64,000 nucleotides of DNA from Streptomyces lomondensis (GCF_014651035.1 NZ_BMWC01000001.1:744001-808000), one strand, 5' to 3'. Shown: positions 44,733-53,680, counted from the first letter of the stretch. Translations and numbers: made by a program. The notes: generated by a model not told the origin, from the letters alone.

Positions 44733-44885
44733 ATGTCCAGACTGCTCGCTGCCGCGCTGACCGTCGCGCTCGCCGCCGCCCTCGCCGTGGGCGCCGCGCT
44801 GGGCGTGGTCGCGCTGCTCGAAGCCACACCCGACCAGCCGAACACGCCCCTGATCACGTACGAGCAGGCCGGGCAGGGGAGTTGA
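44733..44885 (+). CDS. DUF2613-like single-helix membrane protein
   Basis: A 50-aa protein with one hydrophobic helix (LLAAALTVALAAALAVGAAL, about 4-28) and a short soluble tail ending EQAGQGS. Size and layout match the DUF2613 family of small actinobacterial membrane proteins, whose function is unknown. The ribosome-binding site (GAGAGG) is 11 nt upstream, a little far. It is three bases upstream of the PucR-type regulator and presumably cotranscribed with it. Confidence 0.7.
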   Translation: MSRLLAAALTVALAAALAVGAALGVVALLEATPDQPNTPLITYEQAGQGS

Positions 44886-44888
44886 CCG

Positions 44889-46133
44889 ATGACGGCCGCC
44901 CGCACCGGAACCGTCACCACACGCTCGGCCTGGCACGACGTACCGCGCTTCCAGGTGCGCCGGTTCGCCGCGATCGCCATGGCCGAGGCGCCCGAACTCG
45001 CCGAGGAGATCCTCCGCGAGATACAGCGCGAGTACCCGCATCTGCCCGTCGTCCTCGACGACTCCGGTGAGCCGATGGCCCTGGTCGGCATCCGCCGCGC
45101 CATCGAGGTCTTCGTGCAGCACCTGGAGAACTCCGAGGGCCGCCCGACCGTACCGCCGGGCGTCTTCCAGGACTTCGGCCGCGGCGAGGGCCTGAACGGC
45201 CGCTCCCTCGACTCCCTCCAGGCCATCTACCGCATGGGCGTACGCCTGGCCTGGCGCCGGTTCGCCGACATCGGCCAGCGCGTGGAGATCCCGCCCCCGG
45301 CGATGTACGAACTCGTCGACGCGGGCTACGAGTACCTGGACGGCCTGGTCGACCAGTCCGTACGCGGCTACGCCGAGGCGGCGGCCCGCCAGGCCGGCGA
45401 ACGCCTGCGCCTGCAACGCCGCCTCATGGAACTCCTGCTGGCCGAACACCACCGCGGCGACCCCGCCGAGGCCCTGGCCGAACGGGCCGCCCGCATCGGC
45501 TGGCCGCTGCCCGAGAAGGTCGCGGTCGGCGTCCTGCTGCGCCCCGCCCGGGAGGCGATGGCCCCCGCGGTCGGCCAGGGCGTCCTGCTCGACATGGAAT
45601 ACGAACAGCCCCGGATGGTCGTCCCCGAGCCCGACGCCGCCGGCCGCCCCGAACTCCTGCACCGGGCCCTGGCCGGCTGGTCCGGCGCGATCGGCCCGCC
45701 GGTCCCGCTCGCGGACGCGGCGAAGTCCCTGCGCTGGGCCGAGGCGGCGGTCCGCCTGATGGAACGCGACCTCCTCCCCTCCGGCGAGGTCCTCTACTGC
45801 ACCGAGCACACCGAGGCCCTGGTCCTCCTCCAGCCCGAGGAACTGATCGACGACCTGGCCCTGCGCTGCCTGGCCCCCCTGACCCACTGCGGCCCCACCC
45901 ACGGCCGCCGCCTGGCCGAGACCCTCCTGGCCTGGCTGGAGACCCGCGGCGGCGCCCCCGAGGTCGCCACCCGCCTCGGCGTCCACCCCCAGACCGTCCG
46001 CTACCGCCTCCGCCAGATCCGCGAACTGTGGGGCGACGAGATCGACGACCCCGACCGGCGTTTCGAACTGGAACTGGTGCTGCGGGCGCAGAGGTTGAGG
46101 GGGGAGCTGGGGGTGATGCGGGGGCGGCGGTGA
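44889..46133 (+). CDS. PucR/CdaR-family transcriptional regulator
   Basis: A 414-aa regulator. A GGDEF-like sensory domain typical of the family fills the middle (about 190-330), and the C-terminal PucR helix-turn-helix (APEVATRLGVHPQTVRYRLRQIRELWG, about 360-395) binds DNA. Such proteins act as single-component activators of catabolic or stress genes. The N-terminal ~170 residues look helical (YRMGVRLAWRRFADIG), as in RsbRD-type sensor domains. The start, ATG at 44889, is three bases after the small membrane protein stop. The target is not visible here. Confidence 0.88.
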   Translation: MTAARTGTVTTRSAWHDVPRFQVRRFAAIAMAEAPELAEEILREIQREYPHLPVVLDDSGEPMALVGIRRAIEVFVQHLENSEGRPTVPPGVFQDFGRGEGLNGRSLDSLQAIYRMGVRLAWRRFADIGQRVEIPPPAMYELVDAGYEYLDGLVDQSVRGYAEAAARQAGERLRLQRRLMELLLAEHHRGDPAEALAERAARIGWPLPEKVAVGVLLRPAREAMAPAVGQGVLLDMEYEQPRMVVPEPDAAGRPELLHRALAGWSGAIGPPVPLADAAKSLRWAEAAVRLMERDLLPSGEVLYCTEHTEALVLLQPEELIDDLALRCLAPLTHCGPTHGRRLAETLLAWLETRGGAPEVATRLGVHPQTVRYRLRQIRELWGDEIDDPDRRFELELVLRAQRLRGELGVMRGRR

Positions 46134-46164
46134 GCGGGCAGGCGAAGATCACCGCCACCGCGCC

Positions 46165-48189
46165 TTACACAGCGGCCCGTTCCCTCGACGCCGCCCGCCC
46201 GGAGACCGGACCGTCCAGGTGGACCACCACCGAGGTGTAGAACCGGTGCACGGCGTCGTCGACGCTGCGGATGAAACCGGACTCGGCGTTGCCCCGGCCG
46301 CTGCCCATGCCCTTGAAGAGGGACAGACGGAAACCGGTGATCCGCAGGGCGCTGTCCTTGGGGAGCAGGTCCGCCGGTTCGGGCCGCAGCCGCTCCAGCG
46401 TGCCCCGGGGGCCGCCCGTCTCGCCCTCCACCAGGGTCTCGACGTGCAGGTCCGCCGGTGCCTCGGCGAGACGGCGGACCAGACGCTTGGCCCAGGTCAG
46501 GGGATAGCCCTGCTCGGGTGCCGGGATCTCCACGGACGTGCGCAGCTTGGCGGTACGCAGATCGGCGCTGATGGTGAGGAGCCCGGGCGCTCCCTCGACG
46601 CGCAGTTTCGCCTGGAGCCTGCCTTCCAGGCACAGCTGGTCCGCCAGGCGGGCGCGGCGGGCCCCGGGATCGGTGCCGCGCCTGGTGCGCTGGGCGGGCA
46701 GCACCTTCTGCCCGAGTTCGCCGCCGAGCCGCAGACACACCTGACGGATGAGCCGCTCCCAGCTCTCGACGACCCCCAGGGCGCGGGGGTCGCCCTGGCA
46801 GAGGGTCTCATCACTGATGCCGTTGCGGACCGGCACCCAGGCCGAGCCCATGTTCTGGAACCCGTGGCAGCCGGAGTTCTCGTGCTGGAGGTAGTGCAGG
46901 AGATCCTGGAGCAGCCAGGTGCGCGCCGCGTTCCCGACGCCTTCGTGACGGATCAGCATCTGGGCCTGATGGGCCACTTCGGCCCATGACAGGTGCCACA
47001 GGGCCACCTGGTGCTTGCGCCGCCGGTCGATCTTGACGTCGACCAGCGGGCTGCCCTCCAGCGCGACGTCGTTCGACAGGGTGATCACGGCCTCGTAGCC
47101 GCGCCGGGCCGCGATGTCCATGTAGGCCTGCACCTGATCGGACTTCAGGGGATTGCCGTTGGTCTTGGTCTCCACGAGCGCCGTCCACAGCTTCCCGGCG
47201 CGCTCCACGCGGATGACTCCGTCGGGGCGGCGAGGCGTGTCCCCGTGGGGCAGGGAGACCTCGGTGAAGGTCTCCATGCGGCCGGACGGCGCACCGAAGG
47301 GAGCGGTGATCCGCCTGCCGAACCGAGGGACCTGGGCCATCACCGACAGCAGCACCGAGGTGGAGCGCATCTCCCGGTCCCGGTCACTCTTGAGTGCCGA
47401 CACCGGAAAGAGCCGGGCCTGCTTCCAGGACTCGTTCTCGGCCAGGCTCTTCACGGGCGCCCTGGGCGGCGTGACCTTCTTCTTCGCGGTCCGGGGCCGG
47501 GCCGTCCGCTTCTTCGGCGCGACTTCCTCGCCGGCCGGCGGACGCGGTGCCGGGACGGCCTCCAGCGTCGTCTGCGGCTGGGTGTCCGGCGGCGCGGTGA
47601 CGGCGACGGATTCCTCGGCGACCGCCGCCTCGGACTCCGCCTCGTCGTCCTCGATGTCGACGCCGAAGTCCGTCGCCAGCCCCGCCAGTCCGCTCTCGTA
47701 GCCCTGCCCCACGGCCCGGAACTTCCATTCCGTCCCGCGCCGGTACAGCTCACCGAAGATGATCGCGCTCACCGGGCCGGGGTCGTCGATGACGAACCGC
47801 AGGAGGCTCTCGCCCCCGGCGTCGGCCAGTGTCACCTTCAGGTCGTCCAGCTCGGCGAATCGGGCCTGCTCGTAGCGGCTCGCGGCCACGACGATCCGCT
47901 CCACGTCGGCCGGTACCGCGGTCAGGTCGAAGCTGATCCGGTCCTCGCTGCCGTCCGCGGTCGGTTCCTTGCCCAGCAGCTGCACGCTGCCGTCGGCGGC
48001 CACCGGGTTGTTGTAGAAGTAGAAGTCGGCGTCGCTGCGTACCTTGCCGTTCCCGTCGAGCAGCAGCACGGACACGTCGGCGTCGCCCTCACCGGTCGGG
48101 CTGGACCAGCCCAGGCTGACGATCGCGGAACCGACGTTCTCGCTCAGGGCCGTCAAAGCCACGTTCGAGCCCATGGTCATGTCATGCAC
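46165..48189 (-). CDS. TerD-domain protein fused to a PD-(D/E)XK nuclease-like region
   Basis: A 674-aa protein. Residues about 8-190 are a TerD domain (VSLGWSSPTGEGDADVSVLL, then RYEQARFAELDDLKV), a Ca2+-binding stress domain. A low-complexity basic linker (about 195-255) follows. Residues about 320-400 contain an Asp323, Glu340-x-Lys342 (LVETKTNG) and Gln-rich QVQAY pattern that fits a restriction-endonuclease-like core. The C-terminal ~270 residues are unassigned. TerD systems are linked to phage and chemical-stress defence. The start is GTG at 48189; ATGs at 48180 and 48174 are alternatives. It is divergent from IclR. Confidence 0.82.
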   Translation of the reverse strand: MHDMTMGSNVALTALSENVGSAIVSLGWSSPTGEGDADVSVLLLDGNGKVRSDADFYFYNNPVAADGSVQLLGKEPTADGSEDRISFDLTAVPADVERIVVAASRYEQARFAELDDLKVTLADAGGESLLRFVIDDPGPVSAIIFGELYRRGTEWKFRAVGQGYESGLAGLATDFGVDIEDDEAESEAAVAEESVAVTAPPDTQPQTTLEAVPAPRPPAGEEVAPKKRTARPRTAKKKVTPPRAPVKSLAENESWKQARLFPVSALKSDRDREMRSTSVLLSVMAQVPRFGRRITAPFGAPSGRMETFTEVSLPHGDTPRRPDGVIRVERAGKLWTALVETKTNGNPLKSDQVQAYMDIAARRGYEAVITLSNDVALEGSPLVDVKIDRRRKHQVALWHLSWAEVAHQAQMLIRHEGVGNAARTWLLQDLLHYLQHENSGCHGFQNMGSAWVPVRNGISDETLCQGDPRALGVVESWERLIRQVCLRLGGELGQKVLPAQRTRRGTDPGARRARLADQLCLEGRLQAKLRVEGAPGLLTISADLRTAKLRTSVEIPAPEQGYPLTWAKRLVRRLAEAPADLHVETLVEGETGGPRGTLERLRPEPADLLPKDSALRITGFRLSLFKGMGSGRGNAESGFIRSVDDAVHRFYTSVVVHLDGPVSGRAASRERAAV

Positions 48190-48206
48190 AGAGATCCCCC
48201 CACCCT

Positions 48207-48229
48207 TGCGACACCTGTGACGTGTCGCA
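48207..48229. promoter_or_regulatory. Perfect inverted repeat before the TerD-nuclease gene
   Basis: TGCGACAC and GTGTCGCA flank a 7-bp centre. It begins 18 nt upstream of the TerD-nuclease start, over its transcript start region, so it may be a repressor site or an mRNA hairpin. Confidence 0.5.
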
Positions 48230-48291
48230 CACCGGGCACTTTAATGCGCACACAACGTGCTCGTGGGTTTCCGCCCGCCGGCCTCTCCCCA

Positions 48292-48320
48292 TTGCCCGGG
48301 CAAACCTCTGTGGCTAGCCT
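48292..48320 (+). promoter_or_regulatory. Probable promoter of the IclR-lactonase operon
   Basis: TTGCCC, a 17-bp spacer and TAGCCT. The -35 box lies in the 12-bp palindrome TTGCCCGGGCAA, which could be an operator. Confidence 0.45.
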
Positions 48321-48350
48321 GTGTTCGTCATGCCGATCGCCTGTTGATAT

Positions 48351-48363
48351 CTCGAACGTCGAG
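48351..48363. promoter_or_regulatory. CTCGA-ACG-TCGAG palindrome in the iclR leader
   Basis: A 13-bp palindrome 44 nt before the IclR start. It is a candidate autoregulatory site. Confidence 0.35.
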
Positions 48364-48407
48364 GTCTGGAACACAGGCGCCTGAGACACATAGGGAGGGG
48401 GCCGGTC

Positions 48408-49181
48408 GTGGGACGCCTCGTACCAGCAGTGACCCGGGCTCTCGACATTCTCGAGCTCTTTCTCGACGGGGACGGGACGCTCTCCGCCCCCGACATCGTG
48501 CGCAAGCTCCAGCTGCCGCGCACCACCGTGCACGAGCTGGTGACCACGCTCGCCGCCCGGAAGTACATCGTCCCCGTGCCCGGACAGCCCGGACGCTACC
48601 GGCTGGGCGTACGCCCGTACCAGCTCGGCGCCCGTTACGCCGAGCAGCTCGACCTCGCCGCCGAGGGGCAGCAGGTCGCCCGGTCCGTCGCCGAGACCTG
48701 CGACGAGACCGTGCACGTGGCGATCCTGGAGGACACGGACGTCATCTACATCGCCAAGGTCGACTCCACGCACGCCGTGCGGATGGTGTCGGCGGCGGGC
48801 CGCAGGCTGCCCGCCCACTGCACCTCCGTCGGCAAGATGCTGCTGGCCTCCCTTCCCGAGCACGAGCTCGCCGCGCGCATCCCCGACGGCGCCGAGCTGG
48901 TCGCGATGACCCCCAACAGCATCACCGACCCGGCCGCCCTGCGCGAGACCCTGGCCGAGATCCGTGAGCGGGGCCTCGCCGTGGAGAGCCGCGAGTCCAA
49001 CCCGGACGTGAGCTGCGTGGCCGCCCCGGTCCGCGACCGCACCGGCCAGGTCGTCGCCGCCCTGTCGATCTCCGTGCCGATGATCCGCTGGAGCGAGGAG
49101 CGCCGGGCCGAGCTGGAGCAGCTCGCCGCGAAGGGCGCCGCCGAGCTGTCCGAGCACCTCGGCCACCGGAGCGTGGCATGA
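48408..49181 (+). CDS. IclR-family transcriptional regulator
   Basis: A 257-aa regulator with an N-terminal winged helix (AVTRALDILELF, LQLPRTTVHELVTTL) and the C-terminal IclR effector domain (about 80-250, LPAHCTSVGKMLLASLPEHEL with the conserved cysteine near the ligand pocket). IclR proteins usually regulate the catabolic gene beside them. Its stop overlaps the SMP-30 lactonase start (ATGA), so the lactonase pathway is the likely target and its substrate or product the likely effector. AGGGAGGGGG precedes the GTG. Confidence 0.9.
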   Translation: MGRLVPAVTRALDILELFLDGDGTLSAPDIVRKLQLPRTTVHELVTTLAARKYIVPVPGQPGRYRLGVRPYQLGARYAEQLDLAAEGQQVARSVAETCDETVHVAILEDTDVIYIAKVDSTHAVRMVSAAGRRLPAHCTSVGKMLLASLPEHELAARIPDGAELVAMTPNSITDPAALRETLAEIRERGLAVESRESNPDVSCVAAPVRDRTGQVVAALSISVPMIRWSEERRAELEQLAAKGAAELSEHLGHRSVA

Positions 49182-50026
49182 CGACGCCGTACGAGGTCGC
49201 GGTACGGGCCGAGGCAGAGCTCGGCGAGGGGCCGACCTGGGACGCGGCGGCCGGCCGTCTGCTGTGGATCGACATCCTCGGCTGCCGGGTGCACACGTAC
49301 GACCCGGCCACCAGGCACCGCACGGTCCGCCGCACCGAACAGCACGTGGGCGCCGTCAAGCCGCGCGCCGGCGGCGGACTCGTGCTGAATCTGCGCGACG
49401 GGGTCGGGCTCCTCGACCCCGACGACACCTTCCGCTGGCTGCACCACGAGCCCGTCCCCGGCCGCCGCGCCAACGACGCCGCCGTCGCGCCCGACGGCGC
49501 GCTGTGGGCCGGCACGATGCGGTACGACGAGGCTCCGGGGGGCGGCACGCTGTCCCGCGTCACGGGTGACGGCACGGTCGACCTCGTCCTCGACGACGTG
49601 GCCGTCAGCAATGGCACGGGGTGGAGCCCCGACGGGCGGCTCATGTACTACATCGACTCCCCGACCCGGCGGGTCGACGTCTTCGACTACGCGGACGGGC
49701 GGGTCTCCGGACGGCGCACCCTCGCCGAGATCGAGGACGGCTCGGGCTTTCCCGACGGGCTGACCGTGGATGCCGACGGGTGTGTGTGGGTCGCGCTGTG
49801 GCAGGGGTCGGCGGTGCGGCGGTACACGCCGGAGGGGCAGCTGGACCGGGTGATCGAGTTGCCGGTGCCGCTGGTGACGGCCTGTGCGTTCGGTGGGGCG
49901 GGGCTGTCCGACCTGTACATCACGACGGCTCGTACGGGGCTGAGCGAGCCGCCCACGCTGGCCGGCTCCCTGTTCGTGGTGCCGGGTGCGGGGAAGGGAC
50001 TGGCACAACCCGCCTTCGCAGGATAG
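49178..50026 (+). CDS. SMP-30/gluconolactonase-family lactonase
   Basis: A 282-aa six-bladed beta-propeller hydrolase. The metal site is visible: Glu in ELGEGPTWD, Asn in RRANDAAVAPDG, and Asn/Asp in SNGTGWSPDG and GFPDGLTVDADG. It opens a sugar lactone to the acid in sugar-acid catabolism; which sugar cannot be told. It is coupled to the IclR regulator. The inverted-repeat element starts 13 nt after its stop. Confidence 0.88.
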   Translation: MTTPYEVAVRAEAELGEGPTWDAAAGRLLWIDILGCRVHTYDPATRHRTVRRTEQHVGAVKPRAGGGLVLNLRDGVGLLDPDDTFRWLHHEPVPGRRANDAAVAPDGALWAGTMRYDEAPGGGTLSRVTGDGTVDLVLDDVAVSNGTGWSPDGRLMYYIDSPTRRVDVFDYADGRVSGRRTLAEIEDGSGFPDGLTVDADGCVWVALWQGSAVRRYTPEGQLDRVIELPVPLVTACAFGGAGLSDLYITTARTGLSEPPTLAGSLFVVPGAGKGLAQPAFAG

Positions 50027-50039
50027 GCGGCCAGGCGGC

Positions 50040-50227
50040 TAGGGCCTGTCGTTTGGATCAGGTCGCAGGGAAGTGACGGTGCTGTTCAGTGCCGGTGAGC
50101 GGGGTCTGGTGCGTACAGCTGCAAGGCGGAGGAGGGCGTCGACGCGGAGCGTCGGCAACCGACGACAACGCGGCAGATGCGCGTGCCAGACCCCGCGTCT
50201 GCGGCGTGATCCAAACGACAGGCCCTA
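50040..50227. mobile_element. 188-bp MITE-like element with perfect 21-bp inverted ends
   Basis: The ends are exact inverted copies: TAGGGCCTGTCGTTTGGATC-A at 50040-50060 and its complement at 50207-50227, with TA at each outer edge as for IS630/Tc1-like insertions. Inside lies a second inverted pair around GCGGGGTCTGG and CCAGACCCCGC. It has no transposase and would need one supplied from elsewhere. Its right edge provides the TAG stop of the flanking monooxygenase. Confidence 0.85.
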
Positions 50228-51628
50228 GGGGAGCCCCGCCGCCTTCCGCTCCCCGGCCGTCAACGGCGGCCCGCCCAGCGGCGGCTTCAGCGGCCCCACC
50301 GCGGCCGCCAGCAGCACCGACGGGGTCAGCAGCACCTCCGCCCCCCGCTCCAGGGACGTCACATCGGTCACCCGGCGGGCGATGCGGCCGTTGCCCGTCG
50401 CCGTGTACATCAGGCGGTCGACGTACGCGGTCACGAGCCGGTCCCGCAGCGTGGGGCCGTGCTCGGTCGCGCCCGGGTAGAAGACGTCCTGGCCGATGGC
50501 CAGGTCCCAGGCCGCGCCGACCGGGCGGGACACCGCCTGCTGGATCCGGAGGGACAGCCCGGGCGCGCCCCAGCCGTGCCGCCGTACCGTCTCGCGCAGC
50601 AGCAGGGCGCTCTGCGCGGCGACGGCCAGGCCGTGCCCGTAGACCGGGTTGAACGCGGCGAGGGCGTCGCCGAGGACGGCGAAGCCGGCGGGCCACACCG
50701 GCATGCGTTCGTAGAAGTGCCGGCGGTTGACCGTCGTGCGGGTGAAGGACACGTCGGACAGCGGCTCGGCCTGGGCGAGCAGGTCGCCGATGAGCGGGTG
50801 GCGCAGGTCCTCGCGGGCGAAGCGGACGAAGTCGTCGTTCTGAGGGGACGGCCGGCCGCCGCGCGTGCCGCACAGGGTGACGATCCAGCGGCCCTCCTCG
50901 ATGGGCAGCAGGAAGCCCGCCCGCCCGGGCCCGCCCTCGCGCCGGTCGGGCTGGACGTTGACGACGGGGAAGTCGTCGCGGGCCGCGGCGGGGGCGAGGT
51001 AGAGGCGGCTGGCGTAGGCCAGGCCCGCGTCGACCTCGCGTCGCTCCGCGAGCGGCAGGCCGAGGCCGGTCAGCCAGTGCGCGGCCTGGGAGCCGCGGCC
51101 CGAGGCGTCGATCACCAGGTCGGCGGTGAGGGTCCGCTCGGGACCGTCGGACGGCCGGATCCGTACGCCCGTGACCGCGGTGTCCGTGCCGGTGAGGCCC
51201 ACCGCCTCCGCCCGCTCGACGAGTTCGATCCGTTCGTCGGCCAGGACCCGCGCGCGGACCGTCGCGTCGAGCAGGTCCCGGCCGGCCAGGACCACGTGGT
51301 GGGACTCCTCCCAGCGCCGGAACCAGCCGCGCGTGCCCAGGGCGACGATGTCCGTGGTGACCGGGCGCCGGTTCGCCCCGGCCTCCCGGAGCACCCCGGT
51401 GATGCCCGGCAGCAGCTCCTCCATGGCCCGCACCCCGCCCGACCAGAGCATGTGGGCGTGCCGGGCCTGCGGCAGCCCCTTGCGCGGGCCGGGCGCCGCG
51501 GGCAGTGTGTCGCGCTCCACGACGACGACCCGGTCGGCGACATCGGCCAGGGCGCGGGCCGCGAGCATGCCGGAGTGGGATCCCCCCAGGACGACGGCGG
51601 TTCTGGCGGGGGCGGATCTGTCAGTCAT
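50225..51628 (-). CDS. FAD-dependent monooxygenase; stop codon inside the MITE end
   Basis: A 467-aa flavoprotein of the tryptophan-halogenase/PHBH-like group. VVLGGSHSGMLAARALAD binds FAD at the N-terminus, LVIDASGRGS is the middle DG-like motif, and FAVLGDALAAFNPVYGHG is the second FAD motif. It would hydroxylate or reduce an unknown substrate with NAD(P)H. TAG at 50225-50227 is formed by the inverted-repeat end, so the C-terminus was set or trimmed by the insertion; the last residues (GERKAAGLP) may not be ancestral. It overlaps the preceding gene by 4 nt and is the last gene of the IrrE-MAB_1171c-monooxygenase operon. Confidence 0.88.
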   Translation of the reverse strand: MTDRSAPARTAVVLGGSHSGMLAARALADVADRVVVVERDTLPAAPGPRKGLPQARHAHMLWSGGVRAMEELLPGITGVLREAGANRRPVTTDIVALGTRGWFRRWEESHHVVLAGRDLLDATVRARVLADERIELVERAEAVGLTGTDTAVTGVRIRPSDGPERTLTADLVIDASGRGSQAAHWLTGLGLPLAERREVDAGLAYASRLYLAPAAARDDFPVVNVQPDRREGGPGRAGFLLPIEEGRWIVTLCGTRGGRPSPQNDDFVRFAREDLRHPLIGDLLAQAEPLSDVSFTRTTVNRRHFYERMPVWPAGFAVLGDALAAFNPVYGHGLAVAAQSALLLRETVRRHGWGAPGLSLRIQQAVSRPVGAAWDLAIGQDVFYPGATEHGPTLRDRLVTAYVDRLMYTATGNGRIARRVTDVTSLERGAEVLLTPSVLLAAAVGPLKPPLGGPPLTAGERKAAGLP

Positions 51629-52845
51629 GCGCGGGCGTTCTCTCTCCCGGGGGCGGCCGCGCGCGAGCGTACCGCCTCGATGTGGTCGCGGTGGCGCAGG
51701 GCGCGGGACACGGCCTGGATCTCCTGGAGCAGGTAGGTGGTGTCGGGGCCGGACGGGGCGGCGGCGCTGTCGGACCGCGGGGGCCGCTCCCGGGCCGGGA
51801 CGGCGTCCAGGATCGTGACGGCGGCGGCCAGGGCCTTCGCCCGGCCGGGCTCGAACCCGAGGTCCAGGGCCGCCTCGTAGGACCGTTCCCGCAGATCCTC
51901 GTCGAGATGCCGGGACAGCTGGAGGAGCACGTCGCGGATGTACGTCTCGCGGCGGATCAGGCGCAGTTCGCCGGTGGCGCGCGGGGTGAAGGGGGCACCG
52001 CCGCCGTTCACGGTGCGCAGCAGCAGGTAGAGGGGGCGCAGCCGCCAGTGGGCGAGCCGGATGCGCCACCGCTCGTGCAGGTACTGGCCGCCGTGCGGGA
52101 TGATGAAGCCGATCGCGACCATGGTGGCCGACACGCAGGCGGCCGACGGTGCCAGGTAGGTGCTCAGCCAGTCCAGATCGTGGCCGGTCAACCGGGCCGT
52201 GACGGCGGTGAGTTTGGCGGCGTCGAACAGCAGGTTCGTCGCGTAGCCGACGCCGAGGAACCTGAGGCCCCAGCGCAGCCAGGCGTCGAGGCCGTCGGTG
52301 CGCACCCAGTTCCAGATCAGCCGGGCCGTGACCGAGCAGGCCACGGTGTGCGCGAGCAGGTAGAGCAGGATCTCCTCGCGCATGAAGGGCGTGTTCGCGT
52401 AGTACGTGTCGAGGTCCCGGCGGCGTTCCACGGGCACGTCCGCGAGCCAGAACAGCACCCACAGGGCGACGACCACACCCGCGTAGGCGAAGACGACCCA
52501 GCGGGCCGCGCGGCGCGTCGAGCCGGAGCGGTCGGACAGGCCGTTGCGCCAGGCGACGATCAGCAGCAGCCAGGACGCGCACAACGCGGTGAGCAGCGAA
52601 TACACCAGCGGCGCCGCGATGTTGGGCACGCCGGTGACACGGTTGGTCCAGCCGATGACCGACGGGGACGCGAAGACGAACACCGCGCAGGCGAACAGCA
52701 GCAGCCCGCCGACGGCCCGCAGCATCGGGTCCCGCCACATCTTCACCAGGCTGGGCAGCTTGATGACCAGGGCGAGGGTCAGCGCCCCGATCGGCAGCCA
52801 GAAGGAGACGGCGAACCCGTCGAGGACATCCCGTGCGTGGGTCAT
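51625..52845 (-). CDS. MAB_1171c-family membrane protein
   Basis: A 406-aa protein with about seven hydrophobic segments in the N-terminal ~270 residues (for example SFWLPIGALTLALVI and MLRAVGGLLLFACAVFVF) and a C-terminal cytoplasmic helical part with many Arg/Glu residues. This is the MAB_1171c family, labelled a putative transporter on thin evidence. It occurs beside IrrE-type proteins in actinobacteria. It overlaps both neighbours by 4 nt, so the three proteins are likely to be made together. Confidence 0.82.
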   Translation of the reverse strand: MTHARDVLDGFAVSFWLPIGALTLALVIKLPSLVKMWRDPMLRAVGGLLLFACAVFVFASPSVIGWTNRVTGVPNIAAPLVYSLLTALCASWLLLIVAWRNGLSDRSGSTRRAARWVVFAYAGVVVALWVLFWLADVPVERRRDLDTYYANTPFMREEILLYLLAHTVACSVTARLIWNWVRTDGLDAWLRWGLRFLGVGYATNLLFDAAKLTAVTARLTGHDLDWLSTYLAPSAACVSATMVAIGFIIPHGGQYLHERWRIRLAHWRLRPLYLLLRTVNGGGAPFTPRATGELRLIRRETYIRDVLLQLSRHLDEDLRERSYEAALDLGFEPGRAKALAAAVTILDAVPARERPPRSDSAAAPSGPDTTYLLQEIQAVSRALRHRDHIEAVRSRAAAPGRENARA

Positions 52846-53507
52846 CGCGCGCCGCCCCCGCGTCCCCGGTAGCCCATCGACCGCCGCACCGGGTCGAGGG
52901 CGGCGTCCGCCGCGCGCCCGCCCGCGAGGGGGCCATGAGCGAGGGAACCGCCCGCGAGGGAGCCGTCCGCGAGGCAGCCCTCCGCGAAGGAGCGGAAGAC
53001 GGCGGCCAGCCGGTGCCCGAACGCGTCGGCCTCGGACTCGTCCCGCTCGCGCGAGCCGTCCCGGGCCGCCACCGCCAGCGCCACGGACTTCCAGCCCGGC
53101 TCCCGTTCCAGGGCCCGGGCCGCCGCCGTACCGGCGACATGGTGGTGGCCGTGCCCCGCGTACAGATGCCACAGCTCATGCCCGAGGATGACCAACTGCT
53201 GCACCGCCTCGGCCCGCTCCTCGACGATGACGAGGTCGAAGTCCTGGAACTCCACCCACAGGCCGGTCACTTCGATCTCGTCGGGGAAGCGCTCGAACCG
53301 CAGCTCGACGGGCCGTCCGCCGCGCCGCGCGCTCATCTCCTCGCACACCGCCCGGCACAACGACCGCACGTCGGTGGGACACTGCGGTCTCGCCCGGACC
53401 GCCGCGGCGAGCTCCTCGGCCAGGCCGCGCATGGTGGAGCCCCTGCGCGAGCGCCGGAACGCGGCGGTGACCCGGGCAACCGTCCTCCGCGCGCCCGCGA
53501 TGTCCAT
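52842..53507 (-). CDS. ImmA/IrrE-type metallopeptidase domain protein
   Basis: A 221-aa protein. The zinc-protease motif is His110-Glu111-Leu-Trp-His114 (GHELWHLYAG), followed by the third ligand in ESEADAFGHRLA. Relatives either cleave a regulator or act as toxin components. After about 170, a run of GSLAGGSLAHG-like repeats is probably unstructured. ATG at 53507 has GGGGGAG upstream. As first gene of the trio it may sense a signal and act on a regulator; no XRE-type partner gene is adjacent. Confidence 0.85.
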   Translation of the reverse strand: MDIAGARRTVARVTAAFRRSRRGSTMRGLAEELAAAVRARPQCPTDVRSLCRAVCEEMSARRGGRPVELRFERFPDEIEVTGLWVEFQDFDLVIVEERAEAVQQLVILGHELWHLYAGHGHHHVAGTAAARALEREPGWKSVALAVAARDGSRERDESEADAFGHRLAAVFRSFAEGCLADGSLAGGSLAHGPLAGGRAADAALDPVRRSMGYRGRGGGAR

Positions 53508-53680
53508 CGCTCCCCCTTCTCACCACCGGCCGACGGCCAAGGCCCTTCAAGAGGACCCCAGGCAGCGCGTCCGAGCCTACGCGCCTGAAAGTGTGCGCGT
53601 CATGCGATCCGATGTCCGTAGTTCAACGGAGAACGACCGAACTCACCCAAAAGTCCTGCCCCGACTTCCTGTCCGACCCA

